Source: JBBDRX01 sp040905245
GTDB taxonomy: Bacteria > Bacteroidota > Rhodothermia > Balneolales > Balneolaceae
Direction: 5' to 3'
Length of the DNA: 7,082 nucleotides
Assembly (NCBI GenBank): GCA_040905245.1
Contig: JBBDRX010000054.1
Span: 1 to 7,082 of the forward strand
In this document: positions 1-5,194 of the stretch, piece after piece
How positions within the stretch are numbered: position 1 is the first letter of the stretch
Layout of the letters: the number at the start of each line of letters is the position of its first letter
Made by a program: the position numbers and the translations under genes
Notes under the pieces: model-generated
What the model was told of the DNA's origin: nothing
Database searches by the model: none
What the model saw: the letters and a program-made list of their open reading frames with translations, nothing else

Positions 1-8
1 GGAAACCC

Positions 9-23
9 CTTACAACCTGTAAG
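9..23. repeat. Short inverted repeat, ssrA-downstream region
   Basis: CTTACA (9-14) and TGTAAG (18-23) are a perfect 6-bp inverted repeat around the three bases ACC. It lies about 60 bp beyond the 3' end of ssrA and touches a second, larger dyad at 22-57. In addition AACCCC (4-9) is complementary to GGGGTT (37-42), so several alternative foldings exist. It has no T-run on either side, so it is not a canonical terminator. The function is unknown. Confidence 0.4.
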
Positions 24-57
24 TATCGCTGTTTTTGGGGTTACTGACGGCGATACT
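22..57. repeat. 8-bp perfect inverted repeat downstream of ssrA
   Basis: AGTATCGC (22-29) and GCGATACT (50-57) are exact reverse complements separated by 20 bases. On the minus strand this dyad follows the U-rich tract after ssrA. A hairpin after rather than before the T-run is the wrong order for an ordinary intrinsic terminator of ssrA. It could be a 3' stabilising stem, a terminator for a gene entering from outside the window, or a recombinase or protein-binding dyad. Confidence 0.45.
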
Positions 58-60
58 GAG

Positions 61-79
61 AAAAGAAAAAAGAATAAAA
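61..79 (-). terminator. U-rich tract after ssrA, possible transcription end
   Basis: The plus strand is almost all A and G here, so the ssrA transcript would run into a 19-nt stretch in which nearly every base is U. It begins two bases after the discriminator base of tmRNA. The preceding stable T-arm and acceptor hairpins could serve as the stem. No separate GC-rich hairpin lies between the gene and the tract, so the call is tentative. Confidence 0.35.
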
Positions 80-80
80 G

Positions 81-445
81 TGGAGCTGCCGGGAATCGAA
101 CCCGGGTCCGAAATGGTACATCGTTCAAGTATCTACATGCTTATCCGCCGTTTTGAGTTTCGCATGAGGGCGCGCCCGGCAGCAGGCAACCTCACACTAT
201 TCTGCTAAGTTCTCACATCGAATACGGCAGACACGCATCCAATGCCAGTCTGTATGAGTCGGCGCTCCAGCTCAATGTCTACAGACAAACACTGAGGGAA
301 CGGTCAGGCTTGCTTACGCAGCCAGACGGTAAGAATAGTTGTTGTCAACTACTTTATTCCATGATGGTCGTTTTACGAGATCCATCGGACACACTCGGCA
401 TGCAACCTGCGATTTTACTCATCCCGTCGAAACCTTTACAGCCCC
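81..445 (-). ncRNA. ssrA: Transfer-messenger RNA (tmRNA)
   Basis: tmRNA works with SmpB to rescue ribosomes stalled on broken messages: it enters as an alanyl-tRNA mimic, then serves as template for a tag that marks the nascent protein for proteolysis. The minus strand shows both hallmark ends. The 5' end has GGGGCTG followed by the conserved TTCGACGGG. The 3' part has TAAGCATGTAG, then TTTCGGACCCGGGTTCGATT and CCCGGCAGCTCC. GGGGCTG pairs with CAGCTCC in a 7-bp acceptor stem containing the G3-U pair recognised by alanyl-tRNA synthetase. The T-arm is CCGGG, loop TTCGATT, CCCGG. The discriminator A is at 81. The next bases are CTT, so the terminal CCA is not encoded and must be added enzymatically. 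The gene is about 365 nt, the usual size for a one-piece tmRNA, not the permuted two-piece form. Plus-strand reading frames over it are coincidental. Confidence 0.97.
314..346 (-). other. tmRNA tag reading frame: DNNYSYRLAA, then TAA
   Basis: Inside ssrA the minus strand reads TAGTT followed by GAC AAC AAC TAT TCT TAC CGT CTG GCT GCG TAA. In E. coli the resume codon GCA is preceded by TAGTC; aligning TAGTT to that determinant makes GAC (346-344) the resume codon. The tag is then Ala (from the charged tmRNA) plus DNNYSYRLAA. The length of ten codons equals the E. coli ANDENYALAA tag, and the C-terminal LAA matches the ClpXP recognition end. The frame is also open just upstream (GTA GTT), so a start one or two codons earlier (V residues) cannot be fully excluded. 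Confidence 0.88.
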
Positions 446-452
446 AATACGT

Positions 453-486
453 CAAAGATCTGCCGGTTTGGAAAATACATTCCAAA
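453..486 (-). promoter_or_regulatory. Candidate ssrA promoter, Bacteroidota-type
   Basis: On the minus strand GATCTTTG (460-453) resembles the Bacteroidota -7 element TAnnTTTG, matching all but its first base. It ends 7 bases before the tmRNA 5' end at 445. A TTTG (486-483) lies 22 bases further upstream and could be the -33 element, slightly beyond the usual spacing. tmRNA is processed by RNase P, so the true transcription start may differ. A dyad (464-490) fills the spacer. Confidence 0.33.
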
Positions 487-490
487 ACCG
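464..490. repeat. Inverted repeat in the ssrA promoter spacer
   Basis: CGGTTTGGAA (464-473) is complementary to TTCCAAAACCG (480-490) apart from one extra A, giving a 10-bp dyad around six bases. It sits exactly between the candidate -7 and -33 elements of ssrA, where a bound regulator would block or bend the promoter. Without expression or binding data the operator role is only a suggestion. Confidence 0.45.
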
Positions 491-502
491 CTTTCCAACA
501 GC

Positions 503-535
503 GGGAAAATCACCCGGCTTTCAAAGCCGTTTCCC
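503..535. repeat. Compound inverted repeat between ssrA and the receptor gene
   Basis: GGGAAA (503-508) pairs with TTTCCC (530-535). Nested inside is CGGCTTT (515-521), one base C, then AAAGCCG (523-529), a perfect 15-bp palindrome. TTTCC at 492-496 can compete for GGAAA at 504-508, and further TTCC/GGAAA boxes lie at 470-474, 480-483, 542-545 and 550-554. There is no T-run, so it is not an obvious terminator. Confidence 0.45.
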
Positions 536-605
536 ACCGTATTCCATTAGGAAAGATACGCTATTTTACTGTCACTAAAAAACAGCTCGTACCCCTCAAA
601 AAAGA

Positions 606-617
606 GAAAGATCTTTC
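606..617. repeat. 12-bp palindrome upstream of the receptor operon
   Basis: GAAAGATCTTTC is a perfect 12-bp palindrome 112 bases before the receptor start codon. Its core AAAGATCT also occurs at 454-461, over the candidate ssrA -7 element. It could be a binding site for a dimeric regulator, but palindromes of this length and A/T-rich make-up also arise by chance. Confidence 0.35.
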
Positions 618-625
618 AAATTTCC

Positions 626-687
626 TTACTATTGGAACGTTCTGAATATCGGACAGCGTTCCATTTCCCGAACCGGGCCAATAGTAA
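626..687. repeat. Long-range 10-bp inverted repeat in the receptor leader
   Basis: TTACTATTGG (626-635) and CCAATAGTAA (678-687) are exact reverse complements separated by 42 bases. A competing dyad, TGGAACG (633-639) and CGTTCCA (657-663), shares bases 633-635 with the first, so the two stems are mutually exclusive at that edge. Both lie 40-100 bases before the receptor start. This arrangement would suit an alternative-fold leader, but no known riboswitch class is recognisable. Confidence 0.45.
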
Positions 688-728
688 CTTCCGAAAGTCC
701 GAACCCCATAATCTGAAACTCGATTTAC

Positions 729-3005
729 TTGTTTTACCGGCTAGTTCCTCTCCTGCTCCTGTTCTCTGGCACGGCTATGAACGTCTCCGATTCGTTAGCG
801 CGTCAGGAGGCTTCTGTTTACGGATATATCAGCGATATTCAGACAGGTGAAACACTGATTTCTGCTAATGTTGCCCTGCTCGATCAAAACCGTGGCACAG
901 CAACCAATACATCCGGCTACTACTCCCTGACAAATATTGAACCCGGGAGCTATACGCTTGCCGTCTCCTATATCGGCTATCGAATGTATCGCACCGATAT
1001 TGAACTGATTCCCGGAGAGGCGATGCGGCTGGACATCGAACTTGTTCCCGAAGGGGTCACACTGGACGAAGTGGTCGTACGTTCCGAGCGCGAAGAGGAG
1101 GAACTGAGAAACATCGGGGTTGCCCAGGTAGAGAGCAGCCGGATTCGTGAATTGCCGGCTGTTTTTGAAGCAGACCTGTTTCGCTCCGTTCAACTGCTTC
1201 CGGGAGTGAAAGCCGCATCCGACTTTTCGAGTGGTCTCTATGTTCGTGGAGGCGGTCCGGACCAAACCCTGATTCTGCTGGACGAGACAACGGTCTATAA
1301 TCCCTCTCACTTCTTCGGTTTCTACTCGACATTCAATCCGGACGCCATCAAAGACGTACGCCTCTACAAAGGAGGCTATCCCGCCAACTTCGGGGGACGA
1401 ATCGGATCGGTTCTGACCGTGTACAACAAAGACGGGAATCGAAATGACTTTCAGGGAACTGCAACTATTGGCATGCTGGCATCCCGCGTCATGGCCGAAG
1501 GGCCTTTTCGATACGGTTCCTGGATGTTTGCCGCACGCCGCTCTACACTTGAACCCCTGATGGCACTTCTCCGGCGAAGTACAGACAGTGTTCCGGACAA
1601 GTTCTATTTTCTGGATATCAATGGAAAAATCAATCTGGATGCCTCCCCGAATGACCGGGTGTCGCTGGCGGTATACAGTGGCGGAGACCGGGTACTTCTC
1701 CCATTCAATGAGGACGCTACCATCGCGCTCGGCTACGGGAACCGAACGGCAAGTGCCAACTGGAGGCACATCTTTTCCGACCGGCTCTTCAGCCGTATTA
1801 CCCTAACCGGATCTCACTATTACAGCGAACCCGATTTTGAAATTGCCGGTACCACATTCGGGCGTAACAATACCATTCATGACTACTCTGCAAAAGCGGA
1901 TATCGAATACCTGCCAAATGACCGGCACTCGATCTCTGCCGGCCTCTGGAGCAGAAGCCTGCTATTGAACTTCAGGGATCGGTTCGATGGTGTCGAAACC
2001 TTTCGAAACCGCATTCAGGCGATCTACAGCTCTGCTTACCTTCAGGACCGCTGGCAACCCGCCCCCGACTGGGTGCTTCAGGGCGGTGTTCGCTCCAGTC
2101 ACTTCTCACAGGGCAATTATCTCCGTCTGGCCCCACGACTCTCGATTGAGTATCAGGCGACCAATCGGCTTCGCCTGCAGGCTGCCTATGGACGCTACCA
2201 TCAGTATCTGACACTCATCACCAATGAGGCATTTGCCGGTTTTGATGTCTGGCTGACGACGGACGAAGGAGTTCCGCCCGCCTATGGGGACCAGTTCGTC
2301 CTGGGAATGAAGACCATCCCTTTTCAAAATCACAACCTCGACATCGAACTCTACTATCGAAACATGAGGGATCTGTTCGAGTTGAATCCGTTTGTCACCG
2401 ATGTCTCCGGCCTCGACTACGAAGAGTTGTTTCGGTTTGGTGAAGGATACGCCTATGGAGCCGAACTCTATCTTGAACGTCAAAGCGGAAGGCTGACAGG
2501 ATTTCTCGGATATACGTTCGGTATCACTCAGCGCAAGTTCCCTGGTTTCAACTACCCGATTCTGGACGATCCTTCCAACGCCCGATTCTATTCGCCGAAA
2601 TATGACCGGACACACGATTTCAATCTGGTTCTCAACTACGATCTGTCTGATCGATGGCGGGTGACCAGCGTCTTCAGCTATGCTACCGGACAAGCCTACA
2701 CAGAACCCTCAGGGCGAACTCAGATCGGAAACCTCCCCTGGAGCAATACAATCCGAGAGGTCTTTCTGGTCGAAGAATTGAACGCCTCACGCCTCCCCTC
2801 CTATCATCGGCTGGATTTCGCATTCTCCCGGTTCGGCACCCTGTTCAATCTTGCAGAAGCCGAGTGGCAGTTCCAGCTGATCAACGCCTACTCCAGAAAA
2901 AACATCTGGTTCTACCAGTACGATTTTGATGAAAATCCGGTCGAACAGAACGAAATTAATCTGCTTCCGATCCTTCCGGCCATCTCCTACACTGTAACCT
3001 TTTAG
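729..3005 (+). CDS. TonB-dependent outer-membrane receptor with N-terminal CarboxypepD_reg-like domain
   Basis: An outer-membrane active transporter powered by TonB-ExbB-ExbD; the substrate cannot be read from the sequence. Residues 1-25 form a signal peptide (R4, then a Leu-rich core; likely cleavage after DSLA). Residues 29-107 are a carboxypeptidase-regulatory-like beta-sandwich (GETLISANVAL, TSGYYSLTNIEPGSY). LDEVVV (112-117) is a TonB-box-like motif. Residues ~125-240 are the plug (LYVRGGGPDQTLILLD, KGGYPANFGGRIGS), and the remainder is a beta-barrel ending ISYTVTF, with the terminal Phe typical of BAM substrates. At 758 aa it is smaller than SusC-type receptors (about 1000) but normal for receptors paired with DUF4249 proteins. 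The start is TTG: an in-frame TGA at 714-716 leaves little room upstream, and the next candidate, ATG at 777, would delete most of the signal peptide. No Shine-Dalgarno is visible. The next gene starts 2 nt after the stop. Confidence 0.93.
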   Translation: MFYRLVPLLLLFSGTAMNVSDSLARQEASVYGYISDIQTGETLISANVALLDQNRGTATNTSGYYSLTNIEPGSYTLAVSYIGYRMYRTDIELIPGEAMRLDIELVPEGVTLDEVVVRSEREEEELRNIGVAQVESSRIRELPAVFEADLFRSVQLLPGVKAASDFSSGLYVRGGGPDQTLILLDETTVYNPSHFFGFYSTFNPDAIKDVRLYKGGYPANFGGRIGSVLTVYNKDGNRNDFQGTATIGMLASRVMAEGPFRYGSWMFAARRSTLEPLMALLRRSTDSVPDKFYFLDINGKINLDASPNDRVSLAVYSGGDRVLLPFNEDATIALGYGNRTASANWRHIFSDRLFSRITLTGSHYYSEPDFEIAGTTFGRNNTIHDYSAKADIEYLPNDRHSISAGLWSRSLLLNFRDRFDGVETFRNRIQAIYSSAYLQDRWQPAPDWVLQGGVRSSHFSQGNYLRLAPRLSIEYQATNRLRLQAAYGRYHQYLTLITNEAFAGFDVWLTTDEGVPPAYGDQFVLGMKTIPFQNHNLDIELYYRNMRDLFELNPFVTDVSGLDYEELFRFGEGYAYGAELYLERQSGRLTGFLGYTFGITQRKFPGFNYPILDDPSNARFYSPKYDRTHDFNLVLNYDLSDRWRVTSVFSYATGQAYTEPSGRTQIGNLPWSNTIREVFLVEELNASRLPSYHRLDFAFSRFGTLFNLAEAEWQFQLINAYSRKNIWFYQYDFDENPVEQNEINLLPILPAISYTVTF

Positions 3006-3007
3006 CC

Positions 3008-3901
3008 ATGAAAGAATTCGGGTTCCCATTACTTCTTCTTTCTGTTCTGCTTGTCGCCTGTGACCCCTCTTCGAACCGGGACTATCAACGTTATATTGTA
3101 GTAGAGTCCTACCTCATTGCCGAACAACCCCTCCAGCCAGTGCTGCTCTCATGGAGTTCTCCAGTCGAACAAGAGTACCGTTTTCAGGACAGTGCACTAC
3201 CCGATGCAGATGTTCGGGTTCAGCTGATCGGTTCAGATGGTGAACCCGATGAGACCTTTCCCTACCAGATGGTTCAACCCGGAGTCTATCAGCCGGCGGA
3301 CCTTCCGACTCATCGAGTTCAGCCACGCGAGCGCTACCGGCTTTTGGCAACTATTCCGGGAGAGGGGAAAATCACAGCTGTAACAGCCATTCCGGATACA
3401 TTTCAAGTCGTCAGCAACGTTCCGGAATCGGTCGTCTACCAACAGGATACGCTACGCATACAGATTTCCAACTCGATCACCACCGAACGACAAAATGTCT
3501 ATCTGTTTCAGACCACCGCATCGGACATTCGGCTGAAAAACATGACTCCCTTTTACCGGGATCTTGTGGAGGGTGGCGACAGTACAGTCGAGGAGTTTAC
3601 AAACAATGCTTCCACCCCGATTAACGAGCAGAATTTCCAGGTAACCAAAGAGGGAACCATCGAATTGCAGTTTCCCTGGATTGCTGCAGCTTTTTATGGG
3701 CCGAACCAGATTATCGCCAACTCGCTCGACCGAAATCTTGTTGACTTTCTTCGCTCTCAGGAAGTTCAAACCGGAGGTTCCACCCTGCCACCGGGTGAAA
3801 TTCCCAATGTTATTTCCCATATTGACGGTGGCGTAGGTGTCTTTGGATCGCTATCTGCAGATACCATTTCCACTCGATTTGAAAAACCCGAAATTCCATG
3901 A
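3008..3901 (+). CDS. DUF4249 family lipoprotein
   Basis: A probable outer-membrane-anchored lipoprotein partner of the receptor encoded just upstream. Residues 1-17 are a lipoprotein signal peptide with lipobox LVAC and lipidated Cys18, followed by DPSSN. The family features are the early IVVESYLIAEQPLQPVLLS segment, a beta-rich immunoglobulin-like N-terminal half (VRVQLIG, QPRERYRLL), and the C-terminal GGVGVFGSLSAD motif near residues 273-284. At 297 aa it is of ordinary length for DUF4249. Members are commonly encoded next to TonB-dependent receptors in Bacteroidota, and by analogy with SusC-SusD the lipoprotein may bind or hand over substrate; that role is inference. The ATG lies two bases after the receptor stop without a Shine-Dalgarno, and the stop codon overlaps the next start (ATGA, 3898-3901), so all three genes are probably co-transcribed and translationally coupled. 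Confidence 0.88.
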   Translation: MKEFGFPLLLLSVLLVACDPSSNRDYQRYIVVESYLIAEQPLQPVLLSWSSPVEQEYRFQDSALPDADVRVQLIGSDGEPDETFPYQMVQPGVYQPADLPTHRVQPRERYRLLATIPGEGKITAVTAIPDTFQVVSNVPESVVYQQDTLRIQISNSITTERQNVYLFQTTASDIRLKNMTPFYRDLVEGGDSTVEEFTNNASTPINEQNFQVTKEGTIELQFPWIAAAFYGPNQIIANSLDRNLVDFLRSQEVQTGGSTLPPGEIPNVISHIDGGVGVFGSLSADTISTRFEKPEIP

Positions 3902-4656
3902 CTTCGCGTCAATTCCCTGCCCTTTTGCCTCTTGCATTTTGGAGCATCATACTGTGTCTCGTACTCCCAAACAGTTCGGAGGGTACAAAGAATCATCGAG
4001 TAGAACGGGTTGAACCGGTTCGTACTACCTCGCCAACCGTTGTTGCCATCACGACAGACACATTCCGTCTCGCAAGAGTTGAATATCGAGGCAGCGGTGA
4101 CTGGTACAGCTCTCCCACAGCCCTCACCAACCTGATCCGTTATGCGAGAGAGCAACTTCCCATTTCTCTGGATAGCCAATACGATGACGTGGCACTGAGC
4201 AGCCGTGAACTCCACAACTACCCTTTTCTCTTTCTGACCGGGCACGGCCACATCGAAGTAGACGAGTCGGAGTTAAATAACCTGCGACGATATCTCGATA
4301 ATGGTGGATTCCTCTATGTAGACGATGATTACGGCCTGGACCCGTATGTACGGCCCATACTGGAACGGCTGTTTCCTTCCACTCAGTTGCAGGAACTGCC
4401 ACCGGACCACCCCATATACCACAATCTGTTTCACTTTCCAGAGGGCCGGCCACCGAAAATTCATGAACATGATGGACTGCCTCCCCAAGCGTTTGGAATC
4501 TACAGAAATGGCCGTCTGGCAGTCTTATACACCTATGAATCCAATCCCTCCGACGGGTGGGAACACGACCGTCACAACAACCCGGACGAACTTGTAGAAA
4601 CAGCACTAAAGTTTGGATTGAACCTCCTGGTTCACGTCTTTACATCGGATCGGTAA
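3898..4656 (+). CDS. Exported DUF4159 domain protein
   Basis: A 252-aa protein of unknown biochemical function. Residues 7-24 form one hydrophobic stretch after a short positive N-terminus, so it is either secreted with a signal peptide (possible cleavage around NSSEG, 25-29) or anchored. Cys20 is preceded by Leu, so there is no proper lipobox. From about residue 45 the sequence matches DUF4159: FRLARVEYRGSGDWY (56-70), the strand-turn PFLFLTGHGH (109-118), LRRYLDNGGFLYVDDDYG (129-146), then HPIYH (171-175) and IYRNGRLAVLYTY (201-213). This family has a class-I glutamine-amidotransferase-like fold, but I see no nucleophile Cys in the usual elbow, where GHGH stands instead, so the canonical catalysis is not expected. 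Its start overlaps the lipoprotein stop by four bases, tying it to the receptor operon. A likely terminator follows 11 bases after its stop. Confidence 0.85.
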   Translation: MTSRQFPALLPLAFWSIILCLVLPNSSEGTKNHRVERVEPVRTTSPTVVAITTDTFRLARVEYRGSGDWYSSPTALTNLIRYAREQLPISLDSQYDDVALSSRELHNYPFLFLTGHGHIEVDESELNNLRRYLDNGGFLYVDDDYGLDPYVRPILERLFPSTQLQELPPDHPIYHNLFHFPEGRPPKIHEHDGLPPQAFGIYRNGRLAVLYTYESNPSDGWEHDRHNNPDELVETALKFGLNLLVHVFTSDR

Positions 4657-4666
4657 CTTGTCGGAC

Positions 4667-4691
4667 AAAGCAGGTACTATCTCTGCTTTTT
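4667..4691 (+). terminator. Probable intrinsic terminator of the receptor operon
   Basis: AAAGCAG (4667-4673), a 9-nt loop and CTGCTTT (4683-4689) form a perfect 7-bp stem whose 3' arm runs into TTTTT (4687-4691). It begins 11 nt after the DUF4159 stop and ends 56 nt before the true rpiB start, the right place to separate the two transcription units. The stem has only three G-C pairs, so termination may be partial. Confidence 0.45.
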
Positions 4692-4747
4692 ACTCATCTA
4701 TTTTTTCAAGATATTTAGCCACTCTGTACAACTCAACCCACTCATGG

Positions 4748-5191
4748 ATGATCATTCCGATTGCAAGCGATCACGCCGGTTACAAAGCAAAGCAGATCAC
4801 GCTCGAACTTCTCGAAGAGATGGGGCACGAGCCTGTAGACTTTGGCACCCACAGTGACGAATCGACCGACTATCCCGACTATGCTATCCTGGTTGCCAAG
4901 AAAGTTGACCAGGGAGAATATCCGCTCGGGGTTCTGATTTGTGGAAGCGGACAGGGCATGTGCATGACCGCCAACAAGTATTCGAACATTCGGGCTGCAC
5001 TGGTCTATAACCAGCAGGCTGCCGACCTGAGCCGCAGGCATAACAATGCCAATATTCTCTGTTTACCCGGAAGAGAGCTGAACCGGGATCAGATTCAAAA
5101 TATTTTGAACTCCTGGTTTGAAGCCGAGTTTGAAGGCGGGCGTCACGAACGAAGAGTCAACAAGATCCACTCGCTAACGGAGAAATCGTAG
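4748..5191 (+). CDS. rpiB: Ribose-5-phosphate isomerase B
   Basis: Cytosolic interconversion of ribose 5-phosphate and ribulose 5-phosphate in the non-oxidative pentose phosphate pathway; some family members act on allose or galactose phosphates. From this start the protein has 147 aa, against 149 in E. coli RpiB. Motifs run in family order: SDHAG (7-11), STDYPDYA (39-46), LICGSGQG (63-70) with catalytic Cys65, MTANK (73-77), LSRRHNNANIL (94-104) with the catalytic His98, and FEGGRHERRV (128-137) with the phosphate-binding arginines. Ser67 replaces the Thr of the E. coli CGTG loop, a common variant. The frame stays open back to a TTG at 4658, but those 30 extra residues match nothing in the family and overlap the probable terminator, so ATG 4748 is chosen. 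glyA follows after three bases. Confidence 0.95.
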   Translation: MIIPIASDHAGYKAKQITLELLEEMGHEPVDFGTHSDESTDYPDYAILVAKKVDQGEYPLGVLICGSGQGMCMTANKYSNIRAALVYNQQAADLSRRHNNANILCLPGRELNRDQIQNILNSWFEAEFEGGRHERRVNKIHSLTEKS

Positions 5192-5194
5192 CTT

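Noticed and set aside
81..445. Genomic island or prophage inserted at ssrA
   Set aside because: ssrA is complete and no integrase, phage gene or second copy of its 3' end is present in the window; the dyads at 1-57 are only a hint.
627..634. TACTATTG as the -7 element of the receptor promoter
   Set aside because: Only a loose match to TAnnTTTG, with no TTTG at a suitable distance upstream, and it sits within an arm of an inverted repeat; not strong enough to list as a promoter.
310..645. Plus-strand frames over and right of ssrA
   Set aside because: They run antisense to the tmRNA gene and through dyad-rich spacer, without ribosome binding site or family similarity.
795..1769. Minus-strand open frame (324 codons) antisense to the receptor
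   Set aside because: It covers the signal-peptide, CarboxypepD_reg and plug regions of a clear receptor gene, and its product resembles no family; a shadow frame.
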